From an uncultured Mesonia sp. (GTDB lineage Bacteria > Bacteroidota > Bacteroidia > Flavobacteriales > Flavobacteriaceae): 64,000 bases of DNA. The notes below the pieces were generated by a model. That model had not been told where the DNA came from. It was given only the letters and a program-made list of their open reading frames with translations, and searched no databases. A program made the position numbers and the translations under genes. Where the stretch lies: the NCBI GenBank assembly GCA_947494545.1, contig CANLVH010000003.1, forward strand, positions 186,001 through 250,000, in the 5' to 3' direction. Shown piece after piece: positions 43,951 through 52,563 of the stretch; position 1 is the first letter of the stretch, and every line of letters starts with the position of its first letter.

Positions 43951-44793
43951 CTAGTTTAAGTCTTCTCTTCTCATTTTATGTTTCAGATAAACACTTAACT
44001 CATCTATAAATTTAGTCTGACTTCCCCGTCGTGCCTTCATCTCTGCATAAGTTTTATATATTTGGTTTAATTTAATATTGAAAACCTCCTCAAAATTATT
44101 TTGTATAGTCCGCAAATCTGCCTTACCATAATTTAGAGACTTTACTGAATATAGAGCATAAATAAGTTCTATTAATGCGGATTTAGGTGCTGTCCAGACT
44201 AGTGTGTTTTTATTTTTAGACGTTCTTATTTTATTATAGTCTTGAAAATGTAGGTTCTCTCGTGCATTTTTTATAAAATCTATTAATTTATTCATTGCCT
44301 TTATTTTTGACCACAAAACATCATGGGTGGTTGAGAATTCAGAAGTCTGAAGGTGATGAGTTAAGGGGTTTATAGATAATTCAGATGTGTTTTTCCGAGA
44401 AAAAAACTGATGATCTAAATAGGTGTGCCCTAACTCCATATAGGATACAAAATCAGAGTTCCTATAAAAGAATTTATTGATTTTTTTTAGCTTTTTTTCT
44501 AGAAAATTAATCTGATATTGAATTCCTGCCTTTGGCTTCTGTTGCTCATAGGTTTTTATTTCCAAGAAATAAATTAAATAACTCATCGGAACTGGTTTTA
44601 TATTTTTAAAAAAATAAACTTCCGTTGTAATGGATTTTAATTCGTTATTTTCAATTTGTTTCCGCAATTTAGATAATGTTTTTTTACATATGGATATTCC
44701 TAGATTAGCTTTCTTTAGAGAATTTTTTTCTTTATCTGCCAAGAGTTTAATTTGAGCTCTAAATTTTTTATTGATTTCTTCCGCATCTTTCAT
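43951..44793 (-). CDS. rteC: RteC-family regulator of ICE excision
   Basis: The 280-residue protein carries the RteC hallmarks: YFFKNIKPVPMSYLIYFLEIKTYE, KKINKFFYRNSDFVSYMELGHTYLDHQFF and the C-terminal NFEEVFNIKLNQIYKTYAEMKARRGSQTKFIDELSVYLKHKM. In CTnDOT, RteC turns on the excision operon in response to an upstream signal. It starts 17 bases after the alpha-oxoamine synthase gene on the same strand, so the two are probably co-transcribed, an unusual pairing. No rteA/rteB two-component genes are seen. Confidence 0.92.
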   Translation of the reverse strand: MKDAEEINKKFRAQIKLLADKEKNSLKKANLGISICKKTLSKLRKQIENNELKSITTEVYFFKNIKPVPMSYLIYFLEIKTYEQQKPKAGIQYQINFLEKKLKKINKFFYRNSDFVSYMELGHTYLDHQFFSRKNTSELSINPLTHHLQTSEFSTTHDVLWSKIKAMNKLIDFIKNARENLHFQDYNKIRTSKNKNTLVWTAPKSALIELIYALYSVKSLNYGKADLRTIQNNFEEVFNIKLNQIYKTYAEMKARRGSQTKFIDELSVYLKHKMRREDLN

Positions 44794-44810
44794 AATATCA
44801 AGCTTTAAAT

Positions 44811-47213
44811 TTATAACTGAGTTTCTAAGTAATCCATTTTAAAATTTGAATTACTTTGTATATAAGCAAATTTGGGAATCACAGAAGCACCAAGTTTTCT
44901 TTTCTCAAAATTGGCACTTACCCCAAAATCTACTTTTTGATAATTCATTTTATTTGCCCGCAAAATACTCTCAAATAACAGTTGCCTATATGTTTGGTAT
45001 GTTTGATTATATTCATAATCTATTCCGATTAAACTTGGCACATAGGTAGTATCTTTATTTTTATAACAAAACATTACACCAATTGGTTTCTTGAAGGAAT
45101 TATTATTCTTCTCTTCCAACCAAATAAACTCCCATTCTGCGGACTCATTCATCTTTTGGAAGACAGACTTAGGATAGGTGTACATATTTAACCCTAAATT
45201 TTTACTTTTAACGTTTTTGTATAATTCATAGAACCGATCCAGTTCTTTTTCGTTTACTTTATTAGAATATTTCACTTGCACTAGCGAACGGAATGGTAAA
45301 ATATCTTTTTCAAAATGTTTTCTAGACCTTTTGGACAAAGTCTTTAAATACTCTTCTAAATCAGTCCAATTCATATCTTCTATTTGACAAACTTCTGGCA
45401 TAGTTACCGGTATATAGCCTTGAGACTGAAAAGTTTTATCGTACATAGGGGAATAGTCAAAATCTCTTAGTACAATTTGTGAGGCTTTATGTTGCGATGC
45501 AATATCTTCTAAGATTTTAAAAAATAAACTAAACACCTCTGGCTCATTAAATACTTCTTTATGTATGTGTAATGGGAGACCATCTGAAAACAAAGAACCT
45601 AAGCTTAAAACATTGGATGTGAACATATATTTGTCCTTCTTTCTTTTTAGCTCTATGTCATCAGATATCGAAGGTTTTGCTAAAAGGTCATCTTTCCATA
45701 AGCTAACTGTAAAAGCTCCCATAACTAGTAAATTCTGATTTTGATCAAATATTTGGATATAAGAAAACTGCCATTGATACTCTTTTTTTTCATTATTTTT
45801 AAAGCAATCTTCCAAAAATTTGAACCCATTCCAATCCAATATTCCTTTTCCTTGAAAATAACTATCCCATAAATCTTTATCTATTTCCTCAATACTATCG
45901 CTTTGTACAACTGTATATTTTGAATTCATTGATATTTTAGTTGGCAATGTGAAATTTGCTTTAAACGATTTATTTAATCTCTCCATTGTATTCCCAGTCT
46001 CTTTCATTATTCTAGGGTATAACTCATATAAGGTTTTAGTAAGTTGAAGAATATCTTCCTTTTTATTATGGTTGGAAATGGTTATTCGCAGACCTGTATT
46101 TTTAGATGGTACGGCTGGAAATAAACCCATATTTACATAAAAACCTTTTTTTAACAATTGCCGGGTAAGTTGGTAACCTGTCTCTGGAATTCCCGTAGCA
46201 ATAAAGAAAACAGGAGATTCATTCTCCTCTACTAATGGTAATTGATATTCATTTAAAAGGTAATTGAAGTAATTTATTTTCTCTTTTAATTTTTCCTGAT
46301 GATTTTTTATTTCTTCCGATAAATGAATTTTTGCAGAAGCTATTGCAGCACCCACTGATGCAGGATCTAGTTGTGCTGAGAATGTCAGGGGGCCTCCGAA
46401 ATTTTTAATTTTTTGGCTCATCTTTTTATCTCCACAGATAATAAACGAACCATTGGCTCCAAAAGTTTTACTTAATGTTCCTATTACTACTACTTTTGGT
46501 GGTACCTTTTGTAATTGTTCACAAACATAGCCGCGTCCATTTTTCCCTGCCCAGCTCATACCGTGAACATCATCAAAATATAAATGCAATTGTTTATACT
46601 TTTTAGATAATTCAATTAACTTTTTTACAGGTGAAAAATCTCCATACATAGAATAAACCCCATCTGCCATATACCATATTTTATCTACCTTAGAGCCTAT
46701 TTCTTGAATTTTTTTCTCTAACAAGTCTAGTCTGTTATGTCTTACCAGTTCTATTCTCACGCCCCGCAATTTTAAACGTTTAGCTGCATCCTGCACACTC
46801 CAATGCACTTGATGATCCAGTAGTATTGCATCACGATCTCCCGTAATTACAGGTATGGCCGCCATATGTGCTAAAGTTGCATTTTTGGTAATAATTAGAG
46901 GTTGGTCATATATATTTTCAAGTAACTCTTCTAGTTTCTCGTATAAAGGATGAGCAATATATGACTTGGATAGAGGAAATTGAGTACCATAAGCATCAAT
47001 AGCTTTTTTAGCGGCCTCCTTCAAACGGACATCCTGTTCTAATCCTAAATATCCAGTAGTTCCAAAATGAAATACTTTTTTATTTTCTATTTGTATTCTT
47101 CTCCCGTTAAAAGTCTCTCCTTCCATTTTCAAATGAAGGATTTTTAACTCTTTTGCATAGTTAAATACCTGATCTACAGTATCTAAAAAATGATTGTGTT
47201 TTACTTGTGCCAT
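44811..47213 (-). CDS. alpha-oxoamine synthase (KBL/AONS-type) fused to GNAT domain
   Basis: The 800-residue protein has two parts. Residues about 1-400 are a PLP-dependent alpha-oxoamine synthase, with HWSVQDA, FDDVHGMSWAG (214-224) and TLSKTFGANGS with the PLP lysine at about 249. Residues about 420-800 look like a GNAT/FemAB-type acyltransferase (SKRSRKHFEKDILPF, TYQTYRQLLFESILRAN, DFGVSANFEKRKLG). The first part would join an amino acid to an acyl-CoA with loss of CO2. The second could acylate the product. The gene is followed by rteC and faces the STAS-like/AraC unit. The product is unknown. Confidence 0.85.
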   Translation of the reverse strand: MAQVKHNHFLDTVDQVFNYAKELKILHLKMEGETFNGRRIQIENKKVFHFGTTGYLGLEQDVRLKEAAKKAIDAYGTQFPLSKSYIAHPLYEKLEELLENIYDQPLIITKNATLAHMAAIPVITGDRDAILLDHQVHWSVQDAAKRLKLRGVRIELVRHNRLDLLEKKIQEIGSKVDKIWYMADGVYSMYGDFSPVKKLIELSKKYKQLHLYFDDVHGMSWAGKNGRGYVCEQLQKVPPKVVVIGTLSKTFGANGSFIICGDKKMSQKIKNFGGPLTFSAQLDPASVGAAIASAKIHLSEEIKNHQEKLKEKINYFNYLLNEYQLPLVEENESPVFFIATGIPETGYQLTRQLLKKGFYVNMGLFPAVPSKNTGLRITISNHNKKEDILQLTKTLYELYPRIMKETGNTMERLNKSFKANFTLPTKISMNSKYTVVQSDSIEEIDKDLWDSYFQGKGILDWNGFKFLEDCFKNNEKKEYQWQFSYIQIFDQNQNLLVMGAFTVSLWKDDLLAKPSISDDIELKRKKDKYMFTSNVLSLGSLFSDGLPLHIHKEVFNEPEVFSLFFKILEDIASQHKASQIVLRDFDYSPMYDKTFQSQGYIPVTMPEVCQIEDMNWTDLEEYLKTLSKRSRKHFEKDILPFRSLVQVKYSNKVNEKELDRFYELYKNVKSKNLGLNMYTYPKSVFQKMNESAEWEFIWLEEKNNNSFKKPIGVMFCYKNKDTTYVPSLIGIDYEYNQTYQTYRQLLFESILRANKMNYQKVDFGVSANFEKRKLGASVIPKFAYIQSNSNFKMDYLETQL

Positions 47214-47453
47214 GATAGTCTATTTTTGAATTGAACATCGAGCTATATTCCAAAGGTTTTAAATTTTAGGTTTATTACTATTCAAGAAAAGTAAATATTA
47301 GGTAGTAAATCCCTTACAGATAATATTTACTCCTTTAAAGGCAATTTTTATACGATAAAACTCATTTTTCGAAGCTTAAATCCAAGCAAAAAGACACAAA
47401 TAAAATTTTAAGAAAGATTTATTTATTAATTTAAAGCCAAATTACCAGTACTA
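47214..47453. promoter_or_regulatory. divergent promoter region
   Basis: The AT-rich 240-base gap separates the synthase-rteC unit from the STAS-like/AraC unit. Both must be read from here. No perfect TAnnTTTG box stands out on either side. Confidence 0.5.
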
Positions 47454-47822
47454 ATGAATTTTCTAAAAACGACTTATGCCGAAATCATGTTGAAAGATGG
47501 TGTTCTATTTTTCACCTATCTCCCGATTTCAAATTTTGATATTCGCTTAGCAGAGCAAATCGTAAGAGATCGATTGCTTATTCAAAAAGAACAAGCGTAT
47601 CCGGTGCTTTGTGATATTCGTAATGTTAGCTTTCCGGATGTAAAAGCTCGAAAATATTTAGCCATTGAGGGATCTTTATTAACCAAAGCCGTAGCTTATG
47701 TTGTTGTGCCATATATGAGTACTCACTTAACTCGATTTTTTATCGAGGTAAATCAACCTTTGGTACCAACAAAAATCTTCACAGAAAAAAGTGAAGCTCT
47801 ACTTTACTTACAAAAATTTTAA
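47454..47822 (+). CDS. STAS-like (DUF7793-type) small protein
   Basis: The 122-residue alpha/beta protein (LKTTYAEIMLKDGVLFFTYLP, RLAEQIVRDRL, YPVLCDIRNVSF, AVAYVVVPYMSTHLTRFFIE) resembles SpoIIAA/STAS-like domains that Bacteroidetes place beside regulators. It ends 1 base before the AraC gene, so the two are co-expressed. It may modulate the regulator or another partner. The family name is from memory. Confidence 0.7.
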   Translation: MNFLKTTYAEIMLKDGVLFFTYLPISNFDIRLAEQIVRDRLLIQKEQAYPVLCDIRNVSFPDVKARKYLAIEGSLLTKAVAYVVVPYMSTHLTRFFIEVNQPLVPTKIFTEKSEALLYLQKF

Positions 47823-47823
47823 A

Positions 47824-48747
47824 ATGGATGATTCAGTAAATTTGCAGAGACTAGAAGAACTTAGGAAAATGATCCTTAAATTAGCTTGTGGTGATTTTTC
47901 TTATCGTGTTGAGCTAAATAACAAACAGGACGATATAGCAAGTTTTGGCCTTATGTTAAATTTACTTGCTGAAGAGCTCGGTAGTTTTCTTACCCATCCA
48001 AATGCATTTGGAGAAAAAGATTTACAGAAACCTTACGCACTATTAATTGATAACGAATTTAATATTATTGGAGCCAATTGGATTTTCATTAATCTTTTAA
48101 AGTATTCTAAAGACAAGGTAATTAACCAGCCTATACAAAATTTCATTCATTCTAATTCTTATAAAAACTTTAAAAAACAGGTTAGAGGTGATCAAAAAGA
48201 TACGCAATATGCTCTGGTGATTAAATTAATACTGATTTTCTTACCTTTTAATTCTGCTCCTATAGATTGTTGGGGGTATTGTTATAAATTGACATCTTTT
48301 AAGAAATCGTATTATTTTATTCGCGGACTTTGCATCTTAAACCATATAAATAGTTTCGAAGGCCCTATTTCTTCCCAATCATTTCACACGCAACGTGTAA
48401 ATACAGTTCTCCAATTTCAGGCTGATATTCAAAAAATAAGAGCAGTTCACCAATTTATACTAGAACACTTACATGAGCCGCTACCCCCAATTTCTACTAT
48501 ATCTAGGCTTTTTCACATAAATGAATATAAACTAAAGAAAGGATTTAAAGAGCTATATCAAATTACCATCTTCAAATTTCATTTAGAAAAACGTTTAGAT
48601 CAGGCTATGGTAATGATTAAAAACACACCTACCTCCCTAAAAGTAATTTCATATTCTTTAGGTTTCAAAAGTTTTCCGCATTTCTCACGCGTATTCAAAA
48701 TTAAATTCGGTTCTCCACCCAGTCATTTTCGTAAAAACAATTCATGA
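47824..48747 (+). CDS. PAS-AraC transcription regulator
   Basis: The ATG at 47824 (MDDSVNLQRLEELRKMIL) gives a 307-residue protein. A short helical, HAMP-like region (about 1-50) precedes a PAS-like domain (about 58-165, ALLIDNEFNIIGANWIFINLLKYSKDKVINQPI). A C-terminal AraC double helix-turn-helix follows (about 205-305, FILEHLHEPLPPISTISRLFHINEYKLKKGFKELYQ and SYSLGFKSFPHFSRVFKIKFGSPPSHFRK). The PAS domain would sense a ligand or redox state. It is the likely regulator of the flanking genes and perhaps of the SusC/SusD operon. Confidence 0.88.
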   Translation: MDDSVNLQRLEELRKMILKLACGDFSYRVELNNKQDDIASFGLMLNLLAEELGSFLTHPNAFGEKDLQKPYALLIDNEFNIIGANWIFINLLKYSKDKVINQPIQNFIHSNSYKNFKKQVRGDQKDTQYALVIKLILIFLPFNSAPIDCWGYCYKLTSFKKSYYFIRGLCILNHINSFEGPISSQSFHTQRVNTVLQFQADIQKIRAVHQFILEHLHEPLPPISTISRLFHINEYKLKKGFKELYQITIFKFHLEKRLDQAMVMIKNTPTSLKVISYSLGFKSFPHFSRVFKIKFGSPPSHFRKNNS

Positions 48748-48856
48748 TTTTTACACTTTTTCATTTGGTGGTTTAAAATAAATACTGGACAGTTAACTTT
48801 TCCTCCTTTAAGAATAAATTAATCGTTGCATCTTTATCTTATAATTATAAAGGATT

Positions 48857-49285
48857 ATGGAACGTAAAATAAATAAAACTATCATAGGTATTAGTATGCT
48901 GGTAATTTTATTTACCTATTTAGGGACTAATCGGCTCGCATTTAGGGAGAGTTTTGCTTTTAACTTATTAAATTCTCCAATTCTGCCAATTTCCCGTCCT
49001 GACGCTATTTTAATATCTTGGTTAATTCCTTTATTAGAATTAACAACCGCTATTTTACTGATATGGCCACGCAGCCAATTCATAGGATTAAACTTCAGTG
49101 TATTTCTTTTAGGAGTTTATAGCTGCTATGTTTTAGGCATACTTTATCTCGCTTCCTACACTCCCTGTTCTTGCGGTGGCATATTGGATTTTCTATCGTG
49201 GCAGCAACAGTTATGGATAAGTTTTATTTGTTTAGCTATTGCAGCATTAAGCCTTTACTATTTTAAAAAACCAATTAAGGACTAA
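48857..49285 (+). CDS. MauE/DoxX-like redox membrane protein
   Basis: The 142-residue protein has four hydrophobic segments and the conserved periplasmic motif YTPCSCGGILDFLSWQQQLW. That motif marks the Bacteroidetes MauE/DoxX-like family often linked to thiol redox of partner proteins. It starts 109 bases after the AraC gene and precedes the small secreted protein with two cysteines, which may be its substrate. That link is inference. Confidence 0.82.
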   Translation: MERKINKTIIGISMLVILFTYLGTNRLAFRESFAFNLLNSPILPISRPDAILISWLIPLLELTTAILLIWPRSQFIGLNFSVFLLGVYSCYVLGILYLASYTPCSCGGILDFLSWQQQLWISFICLAIAALSLYYFKKPIKD

Positions 49286-49288
49286 CAT

Positions 49289-49308
49289 ATTTTGTTGCGC
49301 AACAAAAT
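49289..49308. promoter_or_regulatory. 20-base perfect palindrome before the small secreted gene
   Basis: A perfect palindrome with centre TTGCGCAA and A/T arms starts 4 bases after the MauE-like stop and lies 65 bases before the small protein's start. No T run follows, so it is more likely an operator or RNA-processing hairpin than a terminator. Confidence 0.7.
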
Positions 49309-49373
49309 CAGGATAAGAGCTGAAAACCTGTAAAAAGAGTAAGCATATTAAGAATCATTAAATTTTTATTATT

Positions 49374-49640
49374 ATGAAAACTAAATTTTTATTACCCGTG
49401 TTGGCGATGATTTTCGCCACGGGAATGTCATTTACAACGATAAATATGACGCCAGATCCTACTAAAGATTATATCTTCGTGAATAATCAATGGATGCCGA
49501 TACAGGAAATTGATTGCGGGCAACCACTATCAAGAAACTGTGAAGTACAACTGCCAGATGGTAGTATTCATCAAGTGTATAACACCAACAGTTTTTCTTT
49601 CCCAAAAAAAACTGGATCAGAGGTACCCTTTGAACTATAA
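49374..49640 (+). CDS. small secreted DUF6520-like protein
   Basis: The 88-residue protein has a signal peptide (MKTKFLLPVLAMIFATGMSF) and a mature part with DYIFVNNQWMPIQE, two cysteines about 13 apart (IDCGQPLSRNCEV is part) and a DGSIHQVYN strand. DUF6520-type proteins are short and appear in Bacteroidetes next to MauE-like and SusC/SusD genes. The role is unknown. A disulfide between the cysteines is plausible. It could be the cargo or signal handled by the convergent M16 protease and SusC/SusD pair. Confidence 0.75.
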   Translation: MKTKFLLPVLAMIFATGMSFTTINMTPDPTKDYIFVNNQWMPIQEIDCGQPLSRNCEVQLPDGSIHQVYNTNSFSFPKKTGSEVPFEL

Positions 49641-49662
49641 ACCTAATCTTTTAAAAAAAATA

Positions 49663-49690
49663 GAAGCACACTTTTTCAGTGTGCTTCTTT
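49663..49690. terminator. bidirectional terminator
   Basis: GAAGCACACT pairs perfectly with AGTGTGCTTC around TTTTC. T and A runs on the two sides let it stop both the small secreted gene and the convergent M16 gene. Confidence 0.92.
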
Positions 49691-49694
49691 ATCA

Positions 49695-52556
49695 TCATAA
49701 GTTTATAGCGTTTCCCAGTACCAATTCGTATTGATTGCTGGGATTTAAAAACTTATGTACGGCTTCTACTACATCTTCTTTGGTCAATTTATTTAAAAAA
49801 TCTATTTTTTTCTGAGAAGGTGTCCAAGGGATATCGTACCTTAAATACTCATAAAGATTTTTTTGTGTTATACGGTGTCTGTTTATAAAATTATAGCTAT
49901 ATCTAGCCCTAACTTGCCGTTTAGCCTCTTGTAATTTGCTTTCAGTTATTTCCCCGGCAATCAATTCTTTTATAATTTCTTTACTGTTAGCTTGAATAAT
50001 TTTTAGTTCATCTGGTAGAGCACTAATTTTAATGTGGAGTTCACTTCTATTTTCATCAAAATTATACTTCCCCGTCGCAAATGTATCATAGACTCCTAAT
50101 CCTAAATTAAACCTCAAACGTTGTAGTTTACTTTTAGTTATTACTGCTAAGACTTTTAATAAAACTTCATTCTTCCAGAATTCATCTTGTGCCCCTGCTT
50201 TAAAGTAGTGCAAATTGTATTTTACATTGTCCATAGGGGTATTTGTAATTACTTCCTTGTATCGTGGTTTTCTATTGATATTATTATTTTGGTTATGGCT
50301 AATTTTGCATTTTAATAGTTGCTTACTAGGCTTCCTAGATGCTATATTCCCTAGATATTTGCTTATAAGAGGCAAAACATCTTTCTGTTTGAAATCTCCA
50401 CTTATGATAAAAGTTAAGTTTTTGGGTTGAGAAAATACTTCATTATAAATCTGAACACTTCTTTGTCCTGAGCTTTTTTCAAGATACTCAGAATATTGAA
50501 TAGTTTTAATATGTCGGTAACCTAAGATGGGAGGAGTCGAACTATCCCCATGGAACTTACGAATAGCGTTATCGAATTCTTGTTTTATATCATTTTTATT
50601 TCCATATTTTTTTATTTGTTTATGCCTCCACTTACTATAATCTTTTTCATTATACTTTAAGGGTTTAAAATAAAAATAAGTCAGTTGCAAAAGCGCCTCT
50701 AGATCTTTAAGCTTCGCCGCCCCATAAACACCCGACTCCCGGTAATCTAAATATGGCTTACAATAACTAATAGCATGATGTTCTTTAAAACTATCAAGTT
50801 GACTTTTAGTAAAGTTAGCTATACCATTTTCCAACACGTATAATGGAGCAGTTAAAGCGCTATAATAATCTTCTTTAGGATAACAAGCTGCTGCACGTTT
50901 ACTAAAACCTTGCAGTTTTATTTCTTTTTCTTCGATTCCGGGGGTTGGCTTAAAGCTCTTTAAGACTACTCTCACTCCGTTTTCTAACAGCAACTCCTCT
51001 GTGTTTTCAATGCGAGGATTTAAATATTCGTAACCCTTAGGCATTAGCGAATCTTGCTGATTTTTATTTAACAAATTTATAGTTTTGTCTGGTAATTTAT
51101 AATTAGACAAAACTTCGTTAGTACCCTTTAGCAACCAACTCTTTACTAAAGGCTTCGTATAAAATTTAGAGTCAATATTTTTAGAAACTATGACACCTAT
51201 ATCATCGGGCTCAAACTGTGCTAATTTTTGAATTTTATTATTAAACTCAGCAAGCGTTAAATACTTTATTTTATCACGTATTTCTTTCGGTTCACCAACA
51301 ATGGGGTGATTACTCGTAATATGATTCTGAATTTGTTCTAACCAATATCTATTTTCCCTTAGAGATTGAAAGTTCAAGAATAATTCTTGTGCTTTTTGGT
51401 ACTCTTCTTTATGCACACCATACTTTTTTATCTGCTTTAACACGTTAATTACCTTTTTAAATAAGGTCTCGCTCTCTTCTATATTTGACTCAAGTTTTAT
51501 TGAAAAAGACATAGGTTTAGCGCTATACCTATATTCATTTTTCACCACAGCCTGTTCCTTTGTAACTTCCTGGATTCTCGTATCTAAAATTTTTAAAAAC
51601 AATTCCCAAATATGATAATCTAAATAACCAGTAAAAGTTTTTATGTGTTCCGCCAGTTCTTTTTGTTTAAAGTATAAGTTATAATTAATCCACTTTGTTT
51701 TACCACGGTAGTTCTCATTAACATCTATTTTTTGTGTTATAAATTGAGGTTTACGAGCATAGTAAATAGAATCACAATCTTTTTTTATGCGTGGTTTTGG
51801 CTTTCTAGGTATTTCTTCCAGTATTAGCTTTAACTCTTTTTCAATATCATCTATATTATTTATATTTCCTACAATTCCTATATGCATAAGGTCCGGACGG
51901 TACCAATCTTTATAAAAACGAAGTAAGTCCTCCTTAGGTAATTGACGAATTTGTTTTGGGACATCGGGATAATAGTTAAAACAGGGGTAAATAAGCGATT
52001 CCATTTCTCTAATCGCTTCATCAAAAATCACATCGTCATTTTTGCGGTATATTATTTCTTGAAGAATTGACTTTTTTTCGGCATTTATATTTTTAATGGT
52101 CAAGGGAATATTTGTTGCTATATCTTTAAACCATAATAAACCTTTTCTAATTGTTTCTATATTGCCATTGGGAGGGTCATAAACATAGCGCGTACTTCGA
52201 AAAGAAGTATTGGCGTTAATATCTTTTCCCAATGTCATGTTTAGCTTAGCTAATGTTTCTGGACCAGTTATTCCATTAGGGAAGTGTTTTGAAGGCATAA
52301 ATGCTAAATGTTCAATTAAATGAGCTACTTCTGCCTGCCGATAATCTTGCTGTAAACCGCCAGCTTTAACAAAAAAACGCATGTAAATTTTACTATCCTG
52401 ATCATCGGTGTCTTTAATGGAATATTCTAAACCATTTTCTAATTTTCCATTTAAATACTTTTTCTGTACTAAGCCCCCCTGCTCTATTTGCGCATTAGCA
52501 AAAGTTAAATAAAACATACAGAGGAAAACGATTATTCTTTTAACAATATTTTTCAT
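49695..52556 (-). CDS. periplasmic M16 (pitrilysin/insulinase-type) protease
   Basis: The 953-residue protein has a signal peptide (ending FANAQ) and two M16 modules. The zinc motif HLIEH lies at 79-83 (AEVAHLIEHLAFM), and the C-terminal module is the usual inactive half. M16 enzymes cleave short peptides inside a closed chamber. It lies 8 bases after the SusD gene, giving a SusC-SusD-M16 operon. This suggests that the imported ligand is a peptide that the enzyme degrades or matures. Confidence 0.9.
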   Translation of the reverse strand: MKNIVKRIIVFLCMFYLTFANAQIEQGGLVQKKYLNGKLENGLEYSIKDTDDQDSKIYMRFFVKAGGLQQDYRQAEVAHLIEHLAFMPSKHFPNGITGPETLAKLNMTLGKDINANTSFRSTRYVYDPPNGNIETIRKGLLWFKDIATNIPLTIKNINAEKKSILQEIIYRKNDDVIFDEAIREMESLIYPCFNYYPDVPKQIRQLPKEDLLRFYKDWYRPDLMHIGIVGNINNIDDIEKELKLILEEIPRKPKPRIKKDCDSIYYARKPQFITQKIDVNENYRGKTKWINYNLYFKQKELAEHIKTFTGYLDYHIWELFLKILDTRIQEVTKEQAVVKNEYRYSAKPMSFSIKLESNIEESETLFKKVINVLKQIKKYGVHKEEYQKAQELFLNFQSLRENRYWLEQIQNHITSNHPIVGEPKEIRDKIKYLTLAEFNNKIQKLAQFEPDDIGVIVSKNIDSKFYTKPLVKSWLLKGTNEVLSNYKLPDKTINLLNKNQQDSLMPKGYEYLNPRIENTEELLLENGVRVVLKSFKPTPGIEEKEIKLQGFSKRAAACYPKEDYYSALTAPLYVLENGIANFTKSQLDSFKEHHAISYCKPYLDYRESGVYGAAKLKDLEALLQLTYFYFKPLKYNEKDYSKWRHKQIKKYGNKNDIKQEFDNAIRKFHGDSSTPPILGYRHIKTIQYSEYLEKSSGQRSVQIYNEVFSQPKNLTFIISGDFKQKDVLPLISKYLGNIASRKPSKQLLKCKISHNQNNNINRKPRYKEVITNTPMDNVKYNLHYFKAGAQDEFWKNEVLLKVLAVITKSKLQRLRFNLGLGVYDTFATGKYNFDENRSELHIKISALPDELKIIQANSKEIIKELIAGEITESKLQEAKRQVRARYSYNFINRHRITQKNLYEYLRYDIPWTPSQKKIDFLNKLTKEDVVEAVHKFLNPSNQYELVLGNAINL

Positions 52557-52563
52557 AAGAAAT

